A DNA stretch of 64,000 nt from Cetobacterium sp. NK01 (GTDB lineage Bacteria; Fusobacteriota; Fusobacteriia; Fusobacteriales; Fusobacteriaceae), in the NCBI RefSeq assembly GCF_024506395.1, contig NZ_JANIBO010000001.1, forward strand, positions 1,847,914 to 1,911,913, given 5' to 3'. Positions 35,780 through 43,299 of this stretch are shown in pieces. A program made the position numbers and the translations under genes. A model generated the notes under the pieces. It was not told where the DNA came from. It ran no database searches and was given only the letters and a program-made list of their open reading frames with translations. Positions within the stretch are counted from its first letter, which is position 1, and every line of letters starts with the position of its first letter.

Positions 35780-37462
35780 ATGATAGGAATAGATGAGGCT
35801 AATATATTTTATTTACTACTTCAGCTTTCTATAATCTTTATATTAACAAATTTTGTAAACAGTTTTTTAAAAAAAATTAATCAACCAACTATAACAGGGG
35901 ATTTATTGGTAGGTATTATTTTAGGTCCTACTATATTGGGGTCATTTTTTCCTAAAATATATAATTTTATATTTCCTCAAAATCTTGTTCAAGTAGCTAT
36001 GTTAGATACACTAGGATGGTTTGGACTATTTTTAGTTCTTTTATCAACTGGAATAGAGGTAGATTTTTCAAGTATTTGGAAACAAAGGAAAAATGCTTTA
36101 GTAATTTCAATTTTGGATATAATAATACCGATAGTATTTTCAATGGCTTTTATATATTTTTTACCAAGTAGATATTTTGAATTTAGTGATAACAAGTTTA
36201 TAACCTCATTTTTTATCTCAGTTATTATGACTATAAGTGCTCTACCTATAGCTATTAGGGCTTTGAGAGAAGTTGGGATAATGAAAAGTGATTTGGGATT
36301 TTTAATAATATCAGCACTGACAATTAATGATATTATAGGTTGGATTGTATTTACTCTTTTACTTTCTCTTTTTTCAATGAAATTTTTTGATTGGGAGATA
36401 GCTATAAAGATAACTCTATATACAGGTATATTTACATTTTTAGCTTTAAATGTAGGAAAAAAAGTTGTAAACTGGCTTTTTTCAAAAGTCGTAAATCAAG
36501 ATAGTGATGGAGTTCAAGGAGTGTTAGCTGTTTTAATATCAACTGGAGTTGTTTTTGGACTTATAACTTTAGAGATTGGGATTCATACACTTTTTGGTTT
36601 TTTTATAGCTGGAATTGTAGCTGGAGATTCACCAATTTTTACAAAAAGTGCTAGAAATACTGTGCATAATTTTGTCTATTCTATATTTGCATCTCTGTTC
36701 TTTGTAAATATAGGACTTAAGATTAATTTCTTTGAAAGTTTTAATCTGTTTTTAGCTCTTTTTATAACATTTGTAGGTGTTGCAGGAAGATATTTAGGAG
36801 CATGGATTGGTTCAACTTTATCAAAGAATATAAAGTATAGAAATATAATCTCAATAGCTCATACTCCTGGAGGGGAGATGCATATAGTTGTAAGTTTGAT
36901 AGCTTTAAGCTTTGGGCTATTAAATAAAGAACTTTTTGTAGCCATAGTTTTTGCAGCAATTTTATCATCTATAATTAATGGTCCTTGGTTAGCAATTGCA
37001 TCTAAGCGTTTTAATTATTTGGAAAGTTTTGAAATTTTAATATATCCTGGTGTAAAGTTAGAAGCTGAGAATAAAGCTCAGGTAATATATAAGTTATTAA
37101 ATTTATTAAAATTAGAATATAATGAAACTAATATTTTGGAAAATATATTAGATAGAGAGGATTTAATTTGTTCAGGATTAGAAAATGCTATAGCTATTCC
37201 TAAGGGAAATGTAGGGGATGAAACAAAAACTAAAATAATATACGCACGTTTGGAAAATCCTATAAATTGGAATTCTCTTGATGGAAGATTGACTAAAAAT
37301 ATATTTTTAATATTAACTTCTAAGGATGAGCAAGAAAATCAAATTAAAGTTGTAAAAAAAATCACAAATTTTTCTAAAAAATGTGATGAGGTAAAAGAGC
37401 TTGATAGTTTATCCACAGAGAAAAATATAGAAGATTATATAATAAAAATATTGTCAGATTAA
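35780..37462 (+). CDS. CPA2 cation:proton antiporter with C-terminal EIIA-like domain
   Basis: A 560-residue protein. Residues 1-415 are a Kef-type/CPA2 antiporter with about 12 helices (TGDLLVGIILGPTILG; LTINDIIGWIV with the ND pair; HTLFGFFIAGIVAGDSP). Residues about 425-556 resemble a PTS EIIA (fructose/nitrogen type) domain, with the REDLICSGLENAIAIPKG segment matching the active-site loop. The position of the phosphorylated His is K475, so phosphotransfer is unlikely and a regulatory role is inferred. The last codons of the gene recur at 52.1 kb as a direct repeat. Confidence 0.85.
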   Translation: MIGIDEANIFYLLLQLSIIFILTNFVNSFLKKINQPTITGDLLVGIILGPTILGSFFPKIYNFIFPQNLVQVAMLDTLGWFGLFLVLLSTGIEVDFSSIWKQRKNALVISILDIIIPIVFSMAFIYFLPSRYFEFSDNKFITSFFISVIMTISALPIAIRALREVGIMKSDLGFLIISALTINDIIGWIVFTLLLSLFSMKFFDWEIAIKITLYTGIFTFLALNVGKKVVNWLFSKVVNQDSDGVQGVLAVLISTGVVFGLITLEIGIHTLFGFFIAGIVAGDSPIFTKSARNTVHNFVYSIFASLFFVNIGLKINFFESFNLFLALFITFVGVAGRYLGAWIGSTLSKNIKYRNIISIAHTPGGEMHIVVSLIALSFGLLNKELFVAIVFAAILSSIINGPWLAIASKRFNYLESFEILIYPGVKLEAENKAQVIYKLLNLLKLEYNETNILENILDREDLICSGLENAIAIPKGNVGDETKTKIIYARLENPINWNSLDGRLTKNIFLILTSKDEQENQIKVVKKITNFSKKCDEVKELDSLSTEKNIEDYIIKILSD

Positions 37463-37467
37463 AAAAA
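37439..37467 (+). repeat. Left direct repeat flanking the choline microcompartment locus
   Basis: Exact 23-bp match (37445-37467) to 52113-52135, core TATTGTCAGATT plus A-runs. Similarity extends to 37439 with a one-base indel. It covers the last codons and stop of the antiporter gene and lies just before the first gene of the choline locus. Confidence 0.8.
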
Positions 37468-37501
37468 TAAGAATGTTTTTTAAGTACTTTTATTTTTTTT
37501 C

Positions 37502-37530
37502 TTGGTAAAAAAATAAAAGTATGTTAGAAT
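37502..37530 (+). promoter_or_regulatory. Promoter of the alcohol dehydrogenase-merR genes
   Basis: -35 TTGGTA (37502-37507), 17-bp spacer, -10 TAGAAT (37525-37530). It is the first promoter inside the left repeat. Confidence 0.55.
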
Positions 37531-37594
37531 TTAAAAACAATAAATTGGGGAAAATTAGTATTTTTTTAACTAAAATTGTGAGGAGAGTTTAGTT

Positions 37595-38731
37595 ATGAAA
37601 CATTTTAATATTGAAACTTCTATATATTTTGGAGAGGGATCTTTAGAAAAGTTAAAGGAGTTAGATAATAAAAAGATACTAATTATATGTGATAAGTTTA
37701 TAGGAACTTCAGAGATCTTAAAAAAAGTTCAAAGTAATTTGGAAAAGTGTGACGTTGCAGTTTTTGATGATATAATACCTGATCCAACAATTAAGGTTGT
37801 AGCAAAGGGAGTCCAGGTACTGAAAAGTGAAAAAGTTGATTTGATAATAGCTTTAGGAGGAGGATCATCTATAGACGGAGCAAAAGCTATTAGAGAATAT
37901 TATACAAAAATTGAAAAAAATGCAAAAATTGATTTTTATGCTATTCCAACTACTAGTGGAACAGGTTCAGAGGTGACAGAATATTCTGTTATAACAAATG
38001 AGCAAGAAAATATAAAATATGCTTTGGCAGATAAAAAATTACTGCCATCAGTGGCTATTTTAGACCCAGAGTTAGTAAAATCAGTACCTAAAAGCATAAC
38101 GGCTGACACAGGTATGGACGTTTTAACTCACGCAATAGAAGCTTATATTTCAAAAGAGGCTTCAGACTTTACAGATGCTTTAGCTGAAAAGGCTTTTGAA
38201 TTAACAGTAAAGAATCTAGAGAAAGCATATTTAAATGGAGGTGACTTACAAGCTAGAGAAAAAATGCACAATGCATCATGTTTAGCAGGGTTGGCTTTCA
38301 ACTCAGCAGGATTAGGACTTACTCATAGTTTGGCCCATGTTATAGGTGGAAGGTTTCATATACCACATGGAAAAATAAACGCTATAATTTTGCCACATGT
38401 TGTAAGATATAATTCTAATATAGAAAGAGAATCATATTTAGATTCTAAAAGTGAAGTTTTAAAGAAATATCAAAAATTAGCAAAAATAGCTGACTTAAGT
38501 GCTATAAATCCTTTTATGGGAACAAGCAACTTGATTAATTTTATAGTTAAATTACAAAAATCACTTTTAATTCCAGGGACATTGAAAGATTTAAAAATAG
38601 ATGGAAGCTCTTTATTAGAAGATATAGATAATGTTTATGAAAATGTTTTAAAAGACATATGTACAAAAACTAATCCAAGGGAGATAACAAAAGAGGATAT
38701 AAAAAAATTAATAAAGAGTATAGTGGGATAA
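37595..38731 (+). CDS. Iron-containing alcohol dehydrogenase of the choline locus
   Basis: A 378-residue group III alcohol dehydrogenase: GGGSSIDGAKAI cofactor loop (about 88-99), AIPTTSGTGSE, and the metal-ligand His residues in DVLTHAIEAY and LTHSLAHVIGGRFHIPHGKINA. It is like PduQ/EutG enzymes of microcompartments and is expected to reduce acetaldehyde from choline cleavage to ethanol, recycling NAD+ inside the compartment. A merR gene follows 15 bp later. Confidence 0.9.
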   Translation: MKHFNIETSIYFGEGSLEKLKELDNKKILIICDKFIGTSEILKKVQSNLEKCDVAVFDDIIPDPTIKVVAKGVQVLKSEKVDLIIALGGGSSIDGAKAIREYYTKIEKNAKIDFYAIPTTSGTGSEVTEYSVITNEQENIKYALADKKLLPSVAILDPELVKSVPKSITADTGMDVLTHAIEAYISKEASDFTDALAEKAFELTVKNLEKAYLNGGDLQAREKMHNASCLAGLAFNSAGLGLTHSLAHVIGGRFHIPHGKINAIILPHVVRYNSNIERESYLDSKSEVLKKYQKLAKIADLSAINPFMGTSNLINFIVKLQKSLLIPGTLKDLKIDGSSLLEDIDNVYENVLKDICTKTNPREITKEDIKKLIKSIVG

Positions 38732-38746
38732 ATTGGGAGTGATAAA

Positions 38747-39568
38747 ATGAGAAAAGAAAAATACTATATTGGAGAAGTTGAAAAAATTTGCGGCATTGCC
38801 AAAAAGACTTTGAGATTTTACGACAAAATAGGATTGCTTTCTCCTTTTGAAATTAACAACAATGGATACAGATACTACAGTAAGGATAATCTATATACAA
38901 TACCAGTAATTAAATATTATAAACAAAGTGGATTTACATTGGAAAACATAAAAAAAGTTATGAATGATTTTAATTATCAGAATATAGAAGAAAGTTTTTC
39001 TGAAAAAATAAAGGATTTAGAAGAGTTAGAAAGGGAACTAATTATGAAAAAACGTTCCCTTGAAGACTGGAACTCTTTAGTAAAAGAAGCGAGGATGGTT
39101 ATAGACTACAAATTAACAGATGTAAAAGTTAAGTTTTTAGAAAAGGAAAAAGTTATATTTCAAAATCAAGATTTTGAGGGTGATTATATAAGTTCCGTAA
39201 TAAATATAGAATTTACGAATTATGTAGAGGAGATAGGAAATGCAATTACTGGACCAGTGATTATTGAATTTTCCTCTTTAATGGATAAAATGCATGGGAA
39301 TCCCCAGCAGATAAAGGTTTTACAAAAGAATTTACTAAAGTGTAGCTCTGAACAACTTATGGAATTTGGGGGAGATTTAGTAATTTCTTGTTATCATATT
39401 GGTTCTCATAAAAATATTAAAGAAACTTATAAAAAAATGTGTGATTGGGCAAAACTTCATAATTATAAACATGAAGATAAGTTTTATGAAAGATATGTAA
39501 TGGATTATTGGACCATAAAAGATGAGGAAAAATTTGTAACAGAGATTTTAATTAAAATAAAAAAGTAA
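38747..39568 (+). CDS. MerR family transcriptional activator of the choline locus
   Basis: A 273-residue protein with an N-terminal MerR winged-helix (YYIGEVEKICGIAKKTLRFYDKIGLLSPFEINNNGYRYYS), a coiled-coil dimer helix (about 75-115), and a C-terminal effector-binding domain like BltR/GyrI proteins. It sits between the alcohol dehydrogenase and the main choline operon, whose promoter has the 20-bp spacer and central dyad typical of MerR control. Choline or a related amine is the likely inducer, by inference. Confidence 0.85.
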   Translation: MRKEKYYIGEVEKICGIAKKTLRFYDKIGLLSPFEINNNGYRYYSKDNLYTIPVIKYYKQSGFTLENIKKVMNDFNYQNIEESFSEKIKDLEELERELIMKKRSLEDWNSLVKEARMVIDYKLTDVKVKFLEKEKVIFQNQDFEGDYISSVINIEFTNYVEEIGNAITGPVIIEFSSLMDKMHGNPQQIKVLQKNLLKCSSEQLMEFGGDLVISCYHIGSHKNIKETYKKMCDWAKLHNYKHEDKFYERYVMDYWTIKDEEKFVTEILIKIKK

Positions 39569-39569
39569 A

Positions 39570-39591
39570 ACCTTCCACTCAAGTGTAAGGT
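39570..39591. promoter_or_regulatory. MerR-type dyad after the merR gene
   Basis: A 22-bp near-perfect dyad with arms ACCTTcCACT and AGTGtAAGGT around a 2-base centre, abutting a TATAAA hexamer (39591-39596). The 2-base centre and missing T run argue against a terminator and for a dimeric protein site. Confidence 0.45.
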
Positions 39592-39593
39592 AT

Positions 39594-39632
39594 AAAACAG
39601 GTGAAGATAATGATTTCTTCACCTGTTTTTTT
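39594..39632 (+). terminator. Intrinsic terminator after merR
   Basis: Perfect 14-bp stem (39594-39607 with 39616-39629) followed by T run. It separates the adh-merR transcript from the cut operon. Confidence 0.85.
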
Positions 39633-39707
39633 AATTTTTGCGAACTGAAAAAGTTATATTAGAATTATTTTTGAAAAATAAAGCCTAAATAAATACATAT
39701 TTTTTTC

Positions 39708-39739
39708 TTGACATTAAACCTATGTGGAACGTTTATACT
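39708..39739 (+). promoter_or_regulatory. MerR-type promoter of the cut/BMC operon
   Basis: -35 TTGACA (39708-39713), unusually long 20-bp spacer, -10 TATACT (39734-39739). An imperfect dyad AAAC...GTTT (39716-39734) fills the spacer, the architecture activated by MerR proteins through DNA distortion. Confidence 0.65.
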
Positions 39740-39805
39740 AATATCATAAGTAAAAAAATAATAAATTCCCCAGTTTATTATTAAAAAAGGTGTCAAGGAG
39801 GAAAT

Positions 39806-40921
39806 ATGCCAGAAGCAATATTAAAAAATACGGCAGAAGCTAAATATCTAGAGCGTGAAGAGAGAATTTTAGCTTTAAAGGAAAAAAGTAAAAAAGATTT
39901 CTTAAAGAAAGGAATCAAAATTGGATTGATTTCAGGAGCATTATATGGAACTTATACAGCTCTTTTAACTTTAGGAATGACTAGAGGGGTTTGGGCAGAC
40001 TGGTATGGAGCAAATACATCAGGACTTACAACATTTGTAATTGTATATTTATTAGCAGCCTTAGGAAATGCAATAAATGATACGTGTAGTGCAGTATGGG
40101 CCTTAGGAAATGCAGGATATCAAGGAAAGCTTAAAGATTTAATGAGAACTTTAAATACAAAACCAGGAAAGATGCTTATGTTAGCAGCAATGTTAGGTGG
40201 ACCAGTAGCAGGAACAGCTTATGTAATTGCACTTCAGATGGCAGGATCAATAATAGTTCCAATATCAGCACTTTGTCCTGCAATAGCGGCTATTTTAGGA
40301 AAAATATTTTATAAGCAAGAAATTAATAGAAGAATGGCATTTGGAATTTTAATTTGCGTTTCAGCAAGTTTTATTATAGGGAGTTCAAGTTTTGGAGAGG
40401 GAATTTCACCAGAGGTTTTATTAGGAATTACAATTGCAATAGTTGCAGCTTTTGGTTGGGGATTTGAAGGGTGTGTAGCAGGTTATGCTTCAGCAATGGT
40501 AGATCCACAAATTGGAATTTGTATAAGACAGTTAACATCAGGGCTTACAAATATGTTTATAGTTTTACCAATACTTGGAATTTTAAGTGGTGATATTTCA
40601 ACATCATTTACTCTTGTAAGTCAAGCGTTTACAAGTACGCCAGCAATGATTTGGTTTATTTTAAGTGGACTTGCAACATTTGTTTCATTTACAGCATGGT
40701 ATACAGGAAACAGTATGTGTGGAGCAGGGTTAGGAACAGCTTGTAATGGAACTTACTCGTTCTTTGGACCATTCTTCTGTTGGATAATTTTAGGAGTAGT
40801 TATGGGAATAGATGGTTGGGCATTACCAGCAATAGTTTGGATTGGAGCATTACTTATGATTTTTGGAATCTTAATGATTGCCGTAAATCCGATGGATTTT
40901 TTAAAGAAAAAGGAGGCCTAA
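39806..40921 (+). CDS. DMT superfamily transporter, candidate choline importer
   Basis: A 371-residue protein with about 10 transmembrane helices after a charged cytoplasmic N terminus (residues 1-35), resembling EamA/DMT-superfamily permeases, which include the choline permease LicB. Aromatic and small residues are abundant in the helices (FVSFTAWYTGNSMCGAGLG). AAGGAGG precedes the ATG. As the first gene of the cut operon it most likely brings choline into the cell, but this is inferred from position. Confidence 0.72.
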   Translation: MPEAILKNTAEAKYLEREERILALKEKSKKDFLKKGIKIGLISGALYGTYTALLTLGMTRGVWADWYGANTSGLTTFVIVYLLAALGNAINDTCSAVWALGNAGYQGKLKDLMRTLNTKPGKMLMLAAMLGGPVAGTAYVIALQMAGSIIVPISALCPAIAAILGKIFYKQEINRRMAFGILICVSASFIIGSSSFGEGISPEVLLGITIAIVAAFGWGFEGCVAGYASAMVDPQIGICIRQLTSGLTNMFIVLPILGILSGDISTSFTLVSQAFTSTPAMIWFILSGLATFVSFTAWYTGNSMCGAGLGTACNGTYSFFGPFFCWIILGVVMGIDGWALPAIVWIGALLMIFGILMIAVNPMDFLKKKEA

Positions 40922-40922
40922 T

Positions 40923-41189
40923 ATGATGCCACTTAATTATGCAATATTAAAATATTTTACAAAACATGGAAAGTCGTCAGTTTATGAAGTTATGGAAGTT
41001 CTTGGAAAAGATTATGGAAACTTTAAATCTTTTAATAAAAAATCTATAATAACAGCTTTAATGACAGCTGAAGCAAATGGATTAATAGAAGAGGTTGAAG
41101 CTGATTTAGATAATGATGGAAATTTAGTTTCTTACTATGAAGCTAATGAAGATAGTAAAAATATTATTAATAGTTTTATAAAAGATTAA
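40923..41189 (+). CDS. Small uncharacterised protein of the choline locus
   Basis: An 88-residue acidic cytoplasmic protein. The pattern of a short N-terminal helix, KHGKSSVYEVMEVLG, then SIITALMTAEANGLIEEVE suggests a winged-helix-like fold, but no DNA-binding family is recognised. AGGAGG overlaps the end of the transporter gene. It is embedded between the transporter and the first shell protein, so a role in transport, regulation or assembly of the compartment is possible. Confidence 0.7.
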   Translation: MMPLNYAILKYFTKHGKSSVYEVMEVLGKDYGNFKSFNKKSIITALMTAEANGLIEEVEADLDNDGNLVSYYEANEDSKNIINSFIKD

Positions 41190-41209
41190 TAGTAACTTTG
41201 GAGGGTATT

Positions 41210-41506
41210 ATGAAGTATTATGGAAATGAAGCTTTAGGGCTAGTTGAAACACTTGGACTTGTTCCAGCACTAGAAGCAGCAGATAAAATGTTAAAAGCAG
41301 CAGATGTAGAGTTAGTTTCATATGAAAATGTAGGATCTACACTTGTTACAATAATGGTAAAAGGGGATGTGGCAGCAGTTAAAGCAGCAGTGGAAGCTGG
41401 AGCGGCAGCAGCAGCGGCAGTAGGAACACTAACAGCAAAAAATGTAATGCCAAGACCTATAAGTGAAATTGGAAAAATCGTAACTGTTCATGATATAGAT
41501 GAATAA
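41210..41506 (+). CDS. BMC-H shell protein
   Basis: A 98-residue single BMC-domain protein (GLVETLGLVPALEAADKMLKAADVEL, then TLVTIMVKGDVAAVKAAVEAGAAAA and VMPRP), forming hexameric shell tiles. The start at ATG 41210 follows GGAGGG; the frame is open to a TTG at 41198, which lies before that site. The pore region (K in TAKN, instead of the GxG seen in many relatives) differs from the later paralogues, so its pore may have distinct selectivity. Confidence 0.92.
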   Translation: MKYYGNEALGLVETLGLVPALEAADKMLKAADVELVSYENVGSTLVTIMVKGDVAAVKAAVEAGAAAAAAVGTLTAKNVMPRPISEIGKIVTVHDIDE

Positions 41507-41525
41507 TTAAGGGGAGTTGACTTAG

Positions 41526-41825
41526 ATGTTAAGAAGAGAAGCGGTAGGATTAATAGAAACATTTGGACTTGTTTTTGCACTAGAGGCAGCAGATGCTATG
41601 TGTAAAGCAGCAGATGTAGAGCTAATAGGATATGAAAATGTAGCATCTGGATATATAACAGTTATAGTGACTGGAGATGTAGGTGCATGTAGAGCAGCGG
41701 TAGATGCTGGAGTAAATGCTGTAACTAATATGGAGGGTGGAAACTTATATAGCTCAATAGTTATAGCTAGACCTCATGGAGATTTACAAAAGATAATTGA
41801 TAAATATGCTATTCCGAACTTATAA
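41526..41825 (+). CDS. BMC-H shell protein
   Basis: A 99-residue single BMC-domain protein (AVGLIETFGLVFALEAADAMCKAADVELIGYENVASGYITVIVTGDVGACRAAVDAG, ending SIVIARPHGDLQKIIDKY). It has two cysteines not found in the other shell proteins and an asparagine-rich region near the pore (NMEGGNLYSS). It is one of four BMC-H proteins of the locus. Confidence 0.92.
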   Translation: MLRREAVGLIETFGLVFALEAADAMCKAADVELIGYENVASGYITVIVTGDVGACRAAVDAGVNAVTNMEGGNLYSSIVIARPHGDLQKIIDKYAIPNL

Positions 41826-41840
41826 AAGGTGGAATGAAAA

Positions 41841-43289
41841 ATGAATATAATAGATAACGATTTACTATCTATGCAGGAGGCTAGAATATTAGCTGAAAAT
41901 TCTAAAGAAGCTCAAAAAAGTTTGAGAAGCTTTTCTCAAGAACAATTAGATGAAATTGTAGAAAGTATATCTAAAAAATTAAAATCTAATGTTGAAAAAA
42001 TTTCAGAAGAACTTTATAAAGAGATTGATTTTGGAATAAAAGAGGATAAAGCTATAAAATTAGATCTTTTATTAGAGAGTGTAACTGAAAAAATTAAAAA
42101 TATGAAATGTGTGGGAATAATCTCTGAAGAAAAAAATGGAAATATAAAAAACATTGGAGTTCCAATGGGGGTTATAGTGGCCTTTTGTTCTGAGGCAAAT
42201 CCTATATCAACACTTATTTATAAAACTTTAATTGCAGTAAAATCAGGAAACTCAATAATATTTAATCTGCAAAAAAGTTCTAAACATTCAATGATAAAAG
42301 TTTTAGATTTGATGATAAAAGCTGCTGATGAAAGTGGGGCTCCTTCTGGAATAATTACTTATTTAAGTAGAATATCATTAAATGGAACAAAAGAATTGAT
42401 TAACCATAAGAATATAGACTTGATTTTAAATACTGGAGTAGAGGAGATTCTTTCAGAAATATATAGAAGTGGAAAACCACTTGTATATGGAAGAACAGGA
42501 AATACGCCAGCATTTATTGAAAAAAGTGCAGATATAGAGAAAGCTGTCTTAGATATTGTTTTGAGTAAAACTTTTGACAATGGAGTCATGCCTGGGGCAG
42601 AACAAGCTGTAGTAGTGGATAAAAATATTTTAGAAGAAGTAATAAGAGAGTTTGAAAAAAATAAAGCTTACTTTTTAGATGAAGAGGAAAGTGAAAAGAT
42701 AAAAAAGTTACTTTTTGATTCAAAAGGAGAGTTTAAAAAGATATATACTGGAAAAGATGCACAGTTTTTAGCTCAAAGAGGAGGAGTAACTGTACCAATA
42801 GACACAAAAATACTTATCTCAAAGGAGAGATATGTTTCTTTAGAAAATCCATTTTCAAAAGAAAAACTTTGTCCAGTCCTATCTTTTTATACAGAGGAAA
42901 ATTGGATGACAGCATGTGAAAAATGCATAGAGTTACTTTTAAATGAAAAGCAAGGTCACACGTTGGTAATTCACTCTAAAGATGAGGAGATAATAAAAGA
43001 GTTCTCCTTAAAAAAACCTGTGGGAAGAGTTTTAGTTAATACTTCAGGAAGTTTTGGAAGTATGGGAGGAACAACAGAGTTATTTCCATCAATGACTTTA
43101 GGTTGTGGAGTGATAGGAAAAGGAATGACTTCAGATAATGTATCTCCTATGAATCTTATATATATAAGAAAAGTAAGCTATGAAGTAAAAGATTCCTTGA
43201 AATTATTAAAAAATAATGAGGATAAAAAAAATAAAGAATCAGATATATTGAAAAGGTTGGAGAAAATACTAAGAGATATCTTAGGTTAA
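41841..43289 (+). CDS. Aldehyde dehydrogenase paralogue lacking the catalytic cysteine
   Basis: A 482-residue homologue of the acylating acetaldehyde dehydrogenase encoded at 49640. The catalytic segment reads [12 protein letters not shown], where the active paralogue has TFDNGTICASEQ, so the nucleophilic Cys is replaced by P251. Cofactor-site loops are partly kept ([12 protein letters not shown]) and others changed. The C terminus has a charged linker followed by an amphipathic helix ([15 protein letters not shown]) like an encapsulation peptide. A structural, regulatory or scaffolding role inside the compartment is inferred. No frameshift is visible. Confidence 0.85.
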   Translation: MNIIDNDLLSMQEARILAENSKEAQKSLRSFSQEQLDEIVESISKKLKSNVEKISEELYKEIDFGIKEDKAIKLDLLLESVTEKIKNMKCVGIISEEKNGNIKNIGVPMGVIVAFCSEANPISTLIYKTLIAVKSGNSIIFNLQKSSKHSMIKVLDLMIKAADESGAPSGIITYLSRISLNGTKELINHKNIDLILNTGVEEILSEIYRSGKPLVYGRTGNTPAFIEKSADIEKAVLDIVLSKTFDNGVMPGAEQAVVVDKNILEEVIREFEKNKAYFLDEEESEKIKKLLFDSKGEFKKIYTGKDAQFLAQRGGVTVPIDTKILISKERYVSLENPFSKEKLCPVLSFYTEENWMTACEKCIELLLNEKQGHTLVIHSKDEEIIKEFSLKKPVGRVLVNTSGSFGSMGGTTELFPSMTLGCGVIGKGMTSDNVSPMNLIYIRKVSYEVKDSLKLLKNNEDKKNKESDILKRLEKILRDILG

Positions 43290-43299
43290 GGGGTGTAAT

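Noticed and set aside
37463..37594. Transposon or integrase remnants at the left edge of the choline locus
   Set aside because: No transposase- or integrase-like coding fragments or terminal inverted repeats were seen; only the direct repeat and a promoter.
39570..39591. Dyad after merR read as a terminator
   Set aside because: The central gap is only 2 bases and no T run follows; a normal terminator lies just downstream.
41841..43289. Aldehyde dehydrogenase paralogue as a pseudogene
   Set aside because: The frame is intact, has a good ribosome site and an apparent targeting helix; only the catalytic residue is changed.
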